This document shows positions 9,213 to 19,026 of a DNA stretch of 64,000 bases, piece by piece. Both the position numbers and the translations under genes were made by a program. Under the pieces are notes generated by a model. The model was not told the origin of the DNA, did not search any database, and saw nothing but the letters and a program-made list of their open reading frames with translations. Origin of the DNA: Chryseolinea soli (GTDB lineage Bacteria > Bacteroidota > Bacteroidia > Cytophagales > Cyclobacteriaceae); contig NZ_CP032382.1 of the NCBI RefSeq assembly GCF_003589925.1, positions 3,720,001-3,784,000 on the forward strand, in the 5' to 3' direction. The stretch's first letter is position 1; each line of letters begins with the position of its first letter.

Positions 9213-12200
9213 ATGTACAAAAAGGCAAAAGAAAATTTCGCAAACCCCAAAATTTTTCGAGTCGCGAAACTGACAGTTTTCATCTCGCTGGTTTTTCTAA
9301 TGAAGATCAGCGCCCACAGCAATGCACAAACGGTCACCCTGAAACTTAAAAATGCAACTGTTCAGGAGGTCTTGAAACAATTGTCTCGTAAAACTGGAAT
9401 ATCGATCGTGTATGATGAAGCCTATTTTGAAAAAGCAAGTCGTATCGACATTGATGTGAAGGATGTACCGCTTGAGAATGTCTTGGACATTTGCTTAAAA
9501 CAAAGTGGATATTCTTATTCTGTTCAAGGAAGTACTGTTGTTATTGAAAAAGGCAAGAGTTTTCCAAAGGGACACTTTACGAATAATGTTATCACCGTGT
9601 CTGGTGTTGTCAGTGAGCCAACAGGCCCCGTGCTTCCAGGGGTAAGCGTAATCATTAAAGGAACAAAGTCGGGAACGGTAACGGATTCAAACGGTGCTTA
9701 CACCATTCAGGCTCAGGAGACGGATATATTAGTGTTCTCCTTTATAGGATTCGCTAAATATGAAGTGGCGATCGAAGGACAATCTTATATTGACGTTGTA
9801 TTGACAGAGAATTCAACGGAGTTAGGAGAAATTATCGTTACTGGTCTTGTGAATCGAAATGCAGAAAGCTTTACGGGTTCGGTGAAGACGGTGACCAAGC
9901 AACAGTTGCTAGCTGCCGGTAATCAGAACCTGTTTCTAAGTTTGAAGAATCTCGACCCCTCCTTCCAAATCCAAGAAAACCTGGCTATGGGGTCGAATCC
10001 TAACAACCTCCCGGTTGTCAATCTTCGTGGCAAGTCGAGCATGCCTGACTTGACGGGTTCATTTAGTGGCAATCCGAATCAGCCACTCTTCATCTTGGAC
10101 GGTTTTGAGACGACGCTGCAGCGTGTGTATGACCTGGATATCAACCGGATCAAAAGTGTAACGATTCTCAAAGACGCTAGCGCGAAAGCGATTTATGGTG
10201 CGAAGGCCGGTAATGGCGTCGTCGTTATTGAAACCGTTGAACCCGAAAGTGGGCAGATGCGTGTAAACTATACGGGCAGCTTGAATTTGGAGGCTCCGGA
10301 TCTCAGTGGGTACAACCTGATGAATGCGAAAGAGAAGCTTCAGTGGGAAAGAGATCATGATATGTGGACATCACCTTTGCCGGAAATAAACAGCTTCCGA
10401 GAAGATGCTTATAACAAGCTATATCAAGATGTATACACGAAAGGCGTGGATACCTATTGGCTAGCCAAACCGGTGCAGACGGGTGTTGACCAAAAGCATT
10501 CCGTTTTATTTGATGGCGGCGACGAGGCTTTCCGGTATGGCGCGAGTTTCTCCTACAATGGAATCACCGGTGCCATGAAGGGGTCGGACCGGAAGACCTA
10601 TACCGGTAGTACAACGCTGTCCTACCGGTTGAAGAAGCTACGCTTTCGCAACATGCTCGAATTCTCGCAGAATAACGCGCACAATTCTCCCTATGGGTCA
10701 TTTGCTAACTACGTTGGTTTGAATCCGTATTGGACGCCCTACGACGAAAATGGAAAGCTGAAACCAATCGCCGGGTTCTATCCCAACGGTGCGACGTCGG
10801 ACGGTTGGGCGATAACCTATAACCCACTTTATAATGCTTCGCTGAATATCATTGATGAAAGTCGTTATACGCAAGTGATCAATAACCTGTATACGGAATG
10901 GGATATCGTTGATCACCTCAGGTTCACAGGGAGTTTAGGCTACACCAGTCAACGGAACGGATCAGACAAGTTTTTGCCGCCAAGCCATACCGACTTTATT
11001 GGCTATACGGAGGCGAATGGCCTCCTTGATTACAAAGGGCTGTGGGCAAAGACCGACGGGACGATGCGAATGGTGCAGAGCAACCTGGGACTGAGCTACA
11101 ATGCGGTGTTTGGGAAGCACTTTCTGTTTGCTAATGCAACCTTGAATATTGCCGACCAACTCACCAAAGTAAACACCTATGTAGCCGAGGGGTTTGGTAG
11201 TGATAATGCAAACGACATTTCGATGGGAACGCATTATCAACGCGCAAGTTCTCCGACCGGGACGGATGACCATGCCAGAACCCTTGGCGTTGTCGGCATT
11301 GGAAACTATATGTATGATAACCGATTCATGGTTGACGTGTCATATCGGACGAGCGCGTCCTCTATTTACGGTGCGAATAGCCGATGGGGATCATTCTGGT
11401 CTGTGGGTGCTGGATGGAATTTACACAATGAACGTATCGTGCAGAATCTAGGAATATTCAGCAATTTCAGAATCCGCGGGTCTTTCGGATATACAGGCTC
11501 ACAGAATGCTAACTCCTACATGACTCTGGCGACATACAGGTATGGCACTGTAGTTTATGACGGTACAAAAGGAGCGACGCTTATTGCACTGCCTAATCCT
11601 GACTTAAGATGGCAAAAGAACATGGACTATAACGCGGGAGTTGACCTGACCATGTTTGGTGATAAGCTGGCGATAACGGCTGATATTTACAGAAAGATCA
11701 CGACGAACTTGCTCGTAGACCTTTCTGCGCCACCTTCGTTTGGTTTTGAAACCTACAAGACAAACTTAGGGAAGACTCAGAACGCAGGCTATGAGGTGTC
11801 GCTTCGATATCAGGTGTTCCATAACTCTGCACGGCGTGCCTATGTGAATATTTCCGGAACGGCGACGCATATCAAAAATACGCTGAAGGAAATATCCAAT
11901 GCGTTTGGCAGCTATAACAAAAAACAGAATGAAAATGTCACTGGCGAAAACAAGCTGTACACAGGGCCGGTGGCTCGCTATATCGAAGGGCAGTCCTTGA
12001 GTGCACTTTGGGCTGTTAGGTCACTCGGAATAGATCCTGCCTCTGGGAATGAAGTCTTTGTAGATAGGAATGGCAATCTCACGGATCAGTGGTCTGCCCA
12101 GGACTTAGTTATTGCCGGTAATGCTGACCCAACGTTGCGTGGTACGATAGGGTTCGATGTTGGATACAAAGGATTCAGCATATCCCTTATTTGTCTGTAC

Positions 12201-12596
12201 AACGTTGGCGGTAAGATCTATAACGCAACGCTGGTTGAGCGGGTTGAAAACATCGATGGGCGTTCCAATCTTGATCGTAGGATTTATGACGCCTGGAGCG
12301 AGCCAGGAGACATTTCGCGCTATAAAAGGCCGGAGGTTAGTAGCTCGATACAAGTGATCAATTTTACAAAACCTACCACGCGCTTCATTCAGGATAACAA
12401 CGAACTATTCTTTTCAACAATCAATGTTGGGTATGAGGTGCAGAGCCGAAAGTTTTTGGAAACATTCAGAATGGAACGTCTGAAGATTGCCTTCTATACC
12501 AATGAACTAGGCAGGATATCATCTGTAAAGACAGAACGTGGGGCGCAATATCCCTTCGCGCGCAACTTCTCGTTCTCGGTACAGGCTACTTTTTAA
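9213..12596 (+). CDS. SusC/RagA TonB-dependent receptor with N-terminal STN signalling domain
   Basis: This is an outer-membrane importer that can also signal across the periplasm to FecR. The 1127-aa protein has a signal sequence (about 1-38) and a secretin/TonB STN domain (about 42-112, with ATVQEVLKQLSRKTGISIVY and DVPLENVLDICLKQSGYSY). A carboxypeptidase-regulatory-like domain (about 128-205, VLPGVSVIIKGTKSGTVTD) follows, then a plug (QPLFILDGFETTL, VTILKDASAKAIYGAKAGNG) and a barrel ending in FARNFSFSVQATF. It lies 177 bp after fecR and 19 bp before the SusD gene. The STN domain together with the adjacent FecR is the established arrangement for surface-sensing ECF regulation. The ligand is unknown. 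Confidence 0.94.
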   Translation: MYKKAKENFANPKIFRVAKLTVFISLVFLMKISAHSNAQTVTLKLKNATVQEVLKQLSRKTGISIVYDEAYFEKASRIDIDVKDVPLENVLDICLKQSGYSYSVQGSTVVIEKGKSFPKGHFTNNVITVSGVVSEPTGPVLPGVSVIIKGTKSGTVTDSNGAYTIQAQETDILVFSFIGFAKYEVAIEGQSYIDVVLTENSTELGEIIVTGLVNRNAESFTGSVKTVTKQQLLAAGNQNLFLSLKNLDPSFQIQENLAMGSNPNNLPVVNLRGKSSMPDLTGSFSGNPNQPLFILDGFETTLQRVYDLDINRIKSVTILKDASAKAIYGAKAGNGVVVIETVEPESGQMRVNYTGSLNLEAPDLSGYNLMNAKEKLQWERDHDMWTSPLPEINSFREDAYNKLYQDVYTKGVDTYWLAKPVQTGVDQKHSVLFDGGDEAFRYGASFSYNGITGAMKGSDRKTYTGSTTLSYRLKKLRFRNMLEFSQNNAHNSPYGSFANYVGLNPYWTPYDENGKLKPIAGFYPNGATSDGWAITYNPLYNASLNIIDESRYTQVINNLYTEWDIVDHLRFTGSLGYTSQRNGSDKFLPPSHTDFIGYTEANGLLDYKGLWAKTDGTMRMVQSNLGLSYNAVFGKHFLFANATLNIADQLTKVNTYVAEGFGSDNANDISMGTHYQRASSPTGTDDHARTLGVVGIGNYMYDNRFMVDVSYRTSASSIYGANSRWGSFWSVGAGWNLHNERIVQNLGIFSNFRIRGSFGYTGSQNANSYMTLATYRYGTVVYDGTKGATLIALPNPDLRWQKNMDYNAGVDLTMFGDKLAITADIYRKITTNLLVDLSAPPSFGFETYKTNLGKTQNAGYEVSLRYQVFHNSARRAYVNISGTATHIKNTLKEISNAFGSYNKKQNENVTGENKLYTGPVARYIEGQSLSALWAVRSLGIDPASGNEVFVDRNGNLTDQWSAQDLVIAGNADPTLRGTIGFDVGYKGFSISLICLYNVGGKIYNATLVERVENIDGRSNLDRRIYDAWSEPGDISRYKRPEVSSSIQVINFTKPTTRFIQDNNELFFSTINVGYEVQSRKFLETFRMERLKIAFYTNELGRISSVKTERGAQYPFARNFSFSVQATF

Positions 12597-12615
12597 TGTA
12601 AAAGGAAATTCCACT

Positions 12616-14115
12616 ATGAAAAAAATATACAAACTCAGCTATGGATTCATACTAGTCGCAGTATGTCTGATGACAATCTCCTGCGAGGACTGGTTGGATG
12701 TAAATCCATCGACCCAGCTTGATCGGGACGGACTATTCTCGACAGAGGCGGGTTATCGTGACGCTATCACAGGGACATATTCGCAGATGACGAGCACGAG
12801 CCTTTACGGTCGCGAAATGACGTTTGGAGCGTTGGACGTACTGGCGGGTTACTACAACCCGACGCAATCGGGTACGACTACGTACTATAAATTCTTTTAT
12901 CAATATCCTTATAAACTCGACAACGCAGGGAAGGATGATGCTTGTGTAGCCGTCGTTGATAAGATGTGGTCGGATACCTATGGCGCTATTGCCAACCTGA
13001 ACAGTTTACTTGAAACAATCGACGATAACAAGACGGTATTTTCAGGTGAGAACTACCAGGTCATGAAAGGCGAGGCGATCGGCCTTCGTGCTTTTCTTCA
13101 TTTTGATCTCCTCCGCATGTTCGGCCCGAGTTATACAGTAGATCCGGCGGCCAATGCAATTCCATATGTGGACACCCTATCTTCACGCGTAAGCCCTCTG
13201 CTTACAGTTGAACAGGCGGCTGATCGCATTATATCGGAACTCCAACGTTCCCTGATGCTGATGGAAAAAGATCCCATTATAAGCGGTGAACAACCATCAA
13301 TAGTGTTATCGTCTGCTGTTTCGACTGAGACCATGCCGGGCTATCACAATCGCAAATACCGATTTAACTATTATGCTGCTGCTGCAGCGTTGGCCAGGGT
13401 ATATCTCTGGAAGGGTGACAAAGTGAACGCCTTGAAGTATGCTAAGCAAGTCATAGCCGTTCAGGCTTCACGATTTCCATGGGTTGAGGATGCGAATTTG
13501 ACAAGCATCAGCACAGCGAATGCGACCAACAAAGATAGGACTTTTACAACGGAACATATTTTTGGATTAAACGTACGTGCGCTCGAAGGCACTGTTCCCT
13601 TACATTTTTCTCCCGTTGGCATGGGGTCTTCTACGGGACTGTTGCTGTATTCAAGCCGATACATCAAAAATCAGATATATGAATCCAATACCCTTGATCC
13701 TCGGAATCAATACCTTTTTCTAGCTGATGGCAGCAACTTCTTTCCAACCAAACTCTATCAGGACGCCGTCACGTCAAGCTGGTTTAAAAATCAGGTGCCG
13801 CTCATTCGCATTTCGGAGATGTACTATATCGCGGCAGAATCTGAACCGAATGTTGAAGACGGTCTAGTGTGGCTTAACACTGTCCGGCAGGTTCGGAAAT
13901 TGAGTGTTCTAGATGCCGCGACGGTTCCGAATGCCGAGACATTGGATGTTGAAATTCAAAAGGAATTTCAAAAGGAATTCATTTGTGAGGGCCAGCTTTG
14001 GTTCTACTATAAACGCAAGAATTTAGAGTCATTGCCGTATTCCTTTAGTTTCTCGGACACCAAGTTATATGTATTTGACTTACCTGCAGACGAAACAGCA
14101 TTCGGCGGCAGATAG
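12616..14115 (+). CDS. RagB/SusD family outer-membrane lipoprotein
   Basis: This is the substrate-binding partner of the STN-type SusC immediately upstream. The ATG at 12616 gives 499 aa and a lipoprotein signal with Cys23 (TISCEDWLDV). A longer frame from 12538 would overlap the SusC gene and lacks a signal. SusD landmarks are EAIGLRAFLHFDLLRMFGPS near residue 160, YYAAAAALARVYLWKGDK in the middle and IRISEMYYIAAESEP in the C-terminal part. The segment QKEFQKEFICEG is encoded by two perfect 12-nt direct repeats at 13955-13978; it agrees with the family motif but is a possible slippage site. The next gene starts 34 bp downstream. Confidence 0.93.
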   Translation: MKKIYKLSYGFILVAVCLMTISCEDWLDVNPSTQLDRDGLFSTEAGYRDAITGTYSQMTSTSLYGREMTFGALDVLAGYYNPTQSGTTTYYKFFYQYPYKLDNAGKDDACVAVVDKMWSDTYGAIANLNSLLETIDDNKTVFSGENYQVMKGEAIGLRAFLHFDLLRMFGPSYTVDPAANAIPYVDTLSSRVSPLLTVEQAADRIISELQRSLMLMEKDPIISGEQPSIVLSSAVSTETMPGYHNRKYRFNYYAAAAALARVYLWKGDKVNALKYAKQVIAVQASRFPWVEDANLTSISTANATNKDRTFTTEHIFGLNVRALEGTVPLHFSPVGMGSSTGLLLYSSRYIKNQIYESNTLDPRNQYLFLADGSNFFPTKLYQDAVTSSWFKNQVPLIRISEMYYIAAESEPNVEDGLVWLNTVRQVRKLSVLDAATVPNAETLDVEIQKEFQKEFICEGQLWFYYKRKNLESLPYSFSFSDTKLYVFDLPADETAFGGR

Positions 14116-14149
14116 TGTCGAGAGTTCACAATTCTAAAATCGAAAGACT

Positions 14150-14842
14150 ATGAAAAATGTATCAATAATCGTCTCTGTCGTTGTGTTCTTCGCTTTAACG
14201 TGTTGCCAGAAAGAAACTCCAATATTTGAGAGTAAAAGCACTGTGCATTTTGAAAAGGATAGTGTAGTGCATCCTTTCTATATCCAACCGAGTTCCGTTA
14301 CCCAAGACACTGTGGACATTGTGATCAAGCTTGTTGGAAAGTTGGCAAGTCATGACAGGGTTGTGGAGGTTCCGATTGTGGAATCAACTGCTACGGCGGG
14401 TGTGCACTACAAGCTTCTCGGACCTGTGGTGCTGAGCAAGGATTCATTCAATGCGCACCTGAAGGTGGTTTTGTATCGTACGGAAGACATCGCTACCGAT
14501 ACCAAGCTAATTAAATTTGAGATTCGGGATTCGGAGGAAGTTTTTGTTGCGGGCTTTCCTGAAAACACTTCTTTCCGATTATACTTCTCTGACAAAATTG
14601 AGAAACCGACTTGGTGGGATGGAACCTTCTATGAGTTTCCGTTTTCGGAGATCAGAATGAAATTTTACATCGATGTCATGGGCTCGGCGAATGCGCCCAA
14701 TACGTTCGCTCCGGAAAATGGGTTTATGTATACTGTTTTTAAGCTGAAGAGGGCGTTGGTAGACTACAACGCAACGCATGAGGAGCCCTTGTCTGATGAA
14801 AGTGGAGCGATATCGTGGGAGGTGGATTGGATTAACTACTGA
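14150..14842 (+). CDS. DUF4843-like lipoprotein
   Basis: A 230-aa secreted protein of the type that follows SusC/SusD in FecR-regulated clusters of Bacteroidota (DUF4843). Its biochemical role is not known. A lipoprotein-type signal ends at two adjacent cysteines (Cys18/Cys19 in LTCCQKE). The remaining protein is beta-rich, with the segment VEVPIVESTATAGVHYKLLGP and a C-terminal tryptophan-containing part (KPTWWDGTFYEF). This resembles Calx-beta-like surface domains. It sits 34 bp after SusD and 8 bp before the next lipoprotein, so it belongs to the same operon. It probably forms part of the surface complex, but this is inferred from context only. Confidence 0.78.
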   Translation: MKNVSIIVSVVVFFALTCCQKETPIFESKSTVHFEKDSVVHPFYIQPSSVTQDTVDIVIKLVGKLASHDRVVEVPIVESTATAGVHYKLLGPVVLSKDSFNAHLKVVLYRTEDIATDTKLIKFEIRDSEEVFVAGFPENTSFRLYFSDKIEKPTWWDGTFYEFPFSEIRMKFYIDVMGSANAPNTFAPENGFMYTVFKLKRALVDYNATHEEPLSDESGAISWEVDWINY

Positions 14843-14850
14843 CGATCATC

Positions 14851-16497
14851 ATGAAATCTAACCTAAGAATTAAACCTATGAAACAAAAATTCAACGTTAA
14901 ATACTTTGTGCATGCTCTTCTAGTGATGTTGCTTGTTCAGGGCTGTTACGACGATATCGGGAATTACGACTATAGCGAGATGCCGGGCCGTATCATCATC
15001 GATGCGAGCTCAATTCCAAAGGATTACTCGGCCATGCTTAGCGACGACACGGTGCGGATTAGTCCCGTGATTTCATATGCGGGTGCTGAGTCGGATTTGA
15101 GGTACTCGTGGCAAATGTGGGATAAATTAAGTAATACATATGTGACCTTCCGGGAGGGAAAGAACCTGGAGTATAAATGCGGTATAGATGAGTTCGTTGG
15201 TGATGTTGGTTCGTATGTGATCAGACTTTCCGTTGCAAATAAAAAATTGCCGGTATCAGAGCAAGCGCCGACCGGGAATGAGGTGTATTCGGGGATCGTT
15301 ACGTTGAACGTTGTTTCGGCGCTGTTTCGAGGACTGGTGGTGCTGCATGGTGACGGCACCCAATGTGATCTGGGTCTAATTGAGGATAACATCTTTCTGC
15401 CCAAGGCAACCGACGTGGTGACCAAGAATGTGACGCCTGATTTTTATTCCTTCTACAATCAGGGTTCAAAAATAAAGGGCATCGGGCGACAGTTAGTAAA
15501 GGATGGATACATTGATAGTTGGTTTGGTCAAATATTTGGCGAATGCAATTTCTACGTTTTTACTGACCAAGGTTCAACACGTGCCAATTACCTCACGCTT
15601 TCAAAGACCTCAAGCGATTATTCCGCATTGTTTATTAACCCATCCGATGCGAGCGGAAAGCCAGAATTCTATTCAGTATACGGAACGGGAAGTGCACGGG
15701 CGCTCGTTGACGATGGACGTGTGTTCTATGGCTATTTTGTAGGTCCGTTGTACAATGAGGAATTTGAATATGACGCAGCCCCTTTTGCCCTGAGTATTGG
15801 CAATGCCGGCTGGAGTGGGGGTACTAGCATCGGGACCATAGCATTTGATAAGTTGAGCAAAGGGTTCATGTATAGCCTGTACAGTCAAGGGGCAACCTAT
15901 TTGTATAAGTTCCCGACCTCGACCGTGGCTGGTGTTGGATTGGAGCCGGGTAACACGAATGCGGATTTGATCTATATGGATGTTTCGGCGCGTGGGCAGG
16001 ATACGCGGGCGGTCATGAAGGATGTCTTGACCGGCGAGAAGTTTTTAGGAGTCTTCAACTTCTGGGCGGGTGATCGTGCACAGGTGACGACAGGTCGTTA
16101 TTCGATGAAGGACCTTCCGCAGATCGATGATGCGCAGTTTTATGCGATAGGAGGAGGCGTTAATTTGACCTACTATGCGACGACGAAAGATTTATACCAG
16201 TATTTGTTCCAAGGATCAAACACAGCATCGTCGGTTTTTTCAGCTCCTAACGGGGAGGTGATAACGATGGTGAAGATTATCAAATACGAATCGTCTGGAA
16301 ATTCAACGAGCTTGTATCAGTATTCGAATAGAATGATGATAGTCGCAACGGTAAATGGCGCCAATCAGGGCAAGGTATATGCATTTATAGTCAACGGCGT
16401 ATCCGGAGCGTTGACACTTGCTTCGGTTTATGATGGAACAGAATCCGGAGGTGAGCACTTTGGTATAATCTACGATACTGAAATTAAGGATCAATAG
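14851..16497 (+). CDS. PKD-like family surface lipoprotein
   Basis: A large secreted lipoprotein with an N-terminal PKD-like/Ig-like region (roughly residues 35-170) followed by a probable beta-propeller-like region rich in YDG, GTG and YSLYSQGATYLYKF segments. The start may be the ATG at 14851 (548 aa) or the ATG at 14878. The second leaves a cleaner lipoprotein signal with Cys23 in LLVQGCYDD and is at least as likely. Proteins of this class commonly sit after the DUF4843-like gene in SusC/SusD operons, and I infer that it is a ligand-binding part of the outer-membrane complex. No catalytic motif is visible. A 126-bp gap separates it from the TlpA-like gene. Confidence 0.75.
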   Translation: MKSNLRIKPMKQKFNVKYFVHALLVMLLVQGCYDDIGNYDYSEMPGRIIIDASSIPKDYSAMLSDDTVRISPVISYAGAESDLRYSWQMWDKLSNTYVTFREGKNLEYKCGIDEFVGDVGSYVIRLSVANKKLPVSEQAPTGNEVYSGIVTLNVVSALFRGLVVLHGDGTQCDLGLIEDNIFLPKATDVVTKNVTPDFYSFYNQGSKIKGIGRQLVKDGYIDSWFGQIFGECNFYVFTDQGSTRANYLTLSKTSSDYSALFINPSDASGKPEFYSVYGTGSARALVDDGRVFYGYFVGPLYNEEFEYDAAPFALSIGNAGWSGGTSIGTIAFDKLSKGFMYSLYSQGATYLYKFPTSTVAGVGLEPGNTNADLIYMDVSARGQDTRAVMKDVLTGEKFLGVFNFWAGDRAQVTTGRYSMKDLPQIDDAQFYAIGGGVNLTYYATTKDLYQYLFQGSNTASSVFSAPNGEVITMVKIIKYESSGNSTSLYQYSNRMMIVATVNGANQGKVYAFIVNGVSGALTLASVYDGTESGGEHFGIIYDTEIKDQ

Positions 16498-16623
16498 TCT
16501 GAAGTTGTTTTGAACTAGAGGGGGTGTCGAGGTTCTGTGGAGTTGCTGTTTTGCGGTTTAGGTTGATGAGAAAATAGGATTAAACAGTTGCCTCGTACAC
16601 CTTCCTCGGTTCTGATTTTGAAA

Positions 16624-17778
16624 ATGAATATGAAGAAAAAATCGTTTTTAGGAATAGGCTGCTGTGCGTCATTAGTATGTGTTTTGCTTGTAAGCTGTCA
16701 AGCGGTAGGGCAGGCGGCCTTGAAGAAGGTGCGGCCTGCACAGGAGAAAGGTTTCCCTAAATACCGAGGGCAATTGTTTTTAGGAGAAACTGTATCTATT
16801 GTGGACTTGCCGATTCAGCCGTTTAAACTAAAGACGCCGGATGGTAAGGTCGTGTCGAATGATCAGCTGTTGGGCAAAGTTGTGGTCTTGGATTTTTGGT
16901 CCACTTGGTGTTCGCCGTGCAAGAAACTTACCGCCGAGCTTAGTAGCGCGTTTCAGCAAAGGAAGTTTTTCAAGCGTAGCGACTTTCAAATGATTGGCGT
17001 CAACTACAACGAGGATCTGGTTTCAAAAGGCGGCGATCCGATCAAGTACTGGAAGGAGCATGGCTACAAGTTTCCAATGACAGTCAACAACAATGCATAC
17101 GGTAAGTCAATTTCAGCTGGGAATCCAACCATCGTCGTCATTGGAAAAGATGGAATCGTAAAAGGTAGGTGGGATGCCTGGACGCCTTCCACGGCGCGTG
17201 AGGTTTCAATGTTTACCTCAGTTTTGCTGGACAATCCGGAGATCGGTATAGAAGATATTTCGCGGGCTGCTGCCGCAGGCGACTACGAGAAAGCGGAGTA
17301 TTTCAGCAGCGCTTTTTTGGCAAAGTACCCAGAGGAGGTTGAATATGTCGCACCATTACGATTTTCTATTTTGATGGAAAAGTCACAATCGGATGCGTTG
17401 TATTTCATCAGACCTGTATTAATTAATGCAATTGACTATAAGAAGATCGTGACGGCGATCGTGCAATCTGAATTTGACAAGGAACAGGCGACGGTGGAGG
17501 CAGAATTCAAGCGCACTGAACTTCCCACAAACTATGTTGAAGACATCATGGGATTAACAAAAGACCGCGCCTTTGACTATGTCGTTGAACGAGCCAATCT
17601 GCAATATAATGCTGACCTTTTTATTGTGCTCTCCGAAGAGGCCCTTCAGGATGGGGACAAGGAAGGTGGGATAGCATTCCTAGAGAGGGCGTTGAAGATC
17701 ATATCCGACAAAATAAATTCCTGGGAATCGGAGTCAAAACGCCTACGCGATAGACTAAAAGGTCTGAAGGCCAACTAG
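16624..17778 (+). CDS. TlpA-like thioredoxin-fold lipoprotein with C-terminal helical extension
   Basis: A thiol-disulfide oxidoreductase that works outside the cytoplasm. The start is the ATG at 16624 (384 aa; ATG at 16630 is also possible). An upstream TTG at 16588 adds residues without a signal. The lipoprotein Cys is at 25 (LLVSCQA). The thioredoxin domain (about 60-205) carries the active site WCSPC at 95-99 and the cis-proline region SAGNPTIVVIG. About 175 residues of mainly helical, TPR-like sequence follow. It is clearly paralogous to the 174-aa TlpA at 26098: both have KTPDGKV, QMIGVN, HGYKFPM and AGNPTI in the same order. The longer protein is the one with the helical tail, which may bind a partner. 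Confidence 0.88.
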   Translation: MNMKKKSFLGIGCCASLVCVLLVSCQAVGQAALKKVRPAQEKGFPKYRGQLFLGETVSIVDLPIQPFKLKTPDGKVVSNDQLLGKVVVLDFWSTWCSPCKKLTAELSSAFQQRKFFKRSDFQMIGVNYNEDLVSKGGDPIKYWKEHGYKFPMTVNNNAYGKSISAGNPTIVVIGKDGIVKGRWDAWTPSTAREVSMFTSVLLDNPEIGIEDISRAAAAGDYEKAEYFSSAFLAKYPEEVEYVAPLRFSILMEKSQSDALYFIRPVLINAIDYKKIVTAIVQSEFDKEQATVEAEFKRTELPTNYVEDIMGLTKDRAFDYVVERANLQYNADLFIVLSEEALQDGDKEGGIAFLERALKIISDKINSWESESKRLRDRLKGLKAN

Positions 17779-17790
17779 TACTGTTTTACT

Positions 17791-17806
17791 GACCATGCGC
17801 ATGGTC
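17791..17806. promoter_or_regulatory. Perfect 16-bp palindrome downstream of the TlpA-like gene
   Basis: The sequence GACCATGCGCATGGTC is a perfect inverted repeat with no spacer, 12 bp after a stop codon. It opens a 295-bp gap before the ABC ATPase gene. No T tract follows, so it is not a typical terminator. A dimeric regulator site is more likely. No other signal is recognised in 17807-18073. Confidence 0.45.
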
Positions 17807-18073
17807 ATAGGTAAACTCCAGGCGTGTGGCATGATGCCCTTCGGAGGACGCAAATCGCATTGATATAGTTTGTAAAGTTTTAGAGACGACTAAGGGATGT
17901 TAGCTTGTTCGTACGCTATAATGATGCTGCTATACCTTGATCTGGTAAGCCAGTGCGCGTGTTGGTTTTCTGGACCAGGTGTCATGGGTGCAACAATAGC
18001 CAACAGTGGACGCTCACACGATTGCATAATGGGTCTAATAACAGAAAAAAATTAAGAGCTAAATCATTGATGA

Positions 18074-19003
18074 ATGCGGGATTTAATTGTCAAAATTGAA
18101 AATTTGTCGCATCGGTACACCAACGCGTGGGCTATTCGGGGCATTAATATTGAGATCGATAAAACAGGGATCGTTGGGCTGCTCGGTTCGAACGGTGCCG
18201 GAAAATCGACGACGATGAATATCCTGTGTGGTGCGCTTAATCAGACTGAGGGAAATGTATATATACAGGGAATCAACATGCGGGATGATCGTGTAGCCGC
18301 GAAGAGGGAAATTGGCTTTCTTCCACAGAACCCGCCGTTATATCTTGACTTAACCGTCGACGAATACCTGAATTACTGCGCTAGCCTTCGATTGTTACCA
18401 GAGGAGCGGATCAAAGATGCAGTGAATGAGGCCAAGGAGCGTTGTGGTGTGCAACACTTTAGTAATAGGTTGCTGCAAAATCTTTCCGGGGGTTACCGTC
18501 AGCGCGTAGGTATCGCTCAGGCGATTGTTCACCGACCCAAGCTGGTTGTTTTGGATGAACCTACCAACGGTTTAGATCCCAATCAGATCATTGAAGTTCG
18601 CGCGTTGATCAGGGAGATCGCCCTTGATCGTGCTGTCATTTTTTCCTCTCACGTGCTTTCGGAGGTACAGGTGTTGTGCAGAGACATTGTGATGATAGAG
18701 AATGGCAGAATTGTATTCTCTGATACCATGGATGCCTTCAATAATTATGTGGAGCCTCATAGTATGTTAATCCATTTTGAGATCCCGCCCTCAGCAGAGG
18801 AGCTTAGGCAAATACCAGGAATCGCCAATGTTGATTTTCTGACCCAACGCCAGGTGCGTTTGCATTTTTCTGGCGACCAGGAGATCGCTGAACGTGTGGT
18901 AGAAGCTAGTGTGAAGAAAGGCTGGCGCCTACGAGAGATCAGCCTGGATAAAACATCCGTTGATGAAATATTTAAACAGTTGTCATCTAAAACAACACAC
19001 TAG
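18074..19003 (+). CDS. ABC transporter ATP-binding protein, GldA-like
   Basis: This cytoplasmic ATPase subunit presumably powers the permease encoded 23 bp downstream. The 309-aa protein has Walker A GSNGAGKST at 38-46, the signature LSGGYRQR at 137-144 and Walker B VVLDEPTNGLD with Asp161/Glu162. It also has a C-terminal extension of about 85 residues, as in GldA and other ABC-2 type ATPases. GldA family members work with GldF and GldG in gliding and type-9-secretion bacteria. Its location in this operon rather than with gliding genes suggests a paralogue with a separate export job. The ABC family call is secure; a true gliding role is not supported. Confidence 0.9.
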   Translation: MRDLIVKIENLSHRYTNAWAIRGINIEIDKTGIVGLLGSNGAGKSTTMNILCGALNQTEGNVYIQGINMRDDRVAAKREIGFLPQNPPLYLDLTVDEYLNYCASLRLLPEERIKDAVNEAKERCGVQHFSNRLLQNLSGGYRQRVGIAQAIVHRPKLVVLDEPTNGLDPNQIIEVRALIREIALDRAVIFSSHVLSEVQVLCRDIVMIENGRIVFSDTMDAFNNYVEPHSMLIHFEIPPSAEELRQIPGIANVDFLTQRQVRLHFSGDQEIAERVVEASVKKGWRLREISLDKTSVDEIFKQLSSKTTH

Positions 19004-19026
19004 CTAAAGCATTAATTCTTATAAAA

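Noticed and set aside
13955..13978. Tandem 12-nt repeat in the SusD gene as a phase-variation tract
   Set aside because: Repeat changes would add or remove four codons without a frameshift, and the encoded QKEF pattern is normal for the family.
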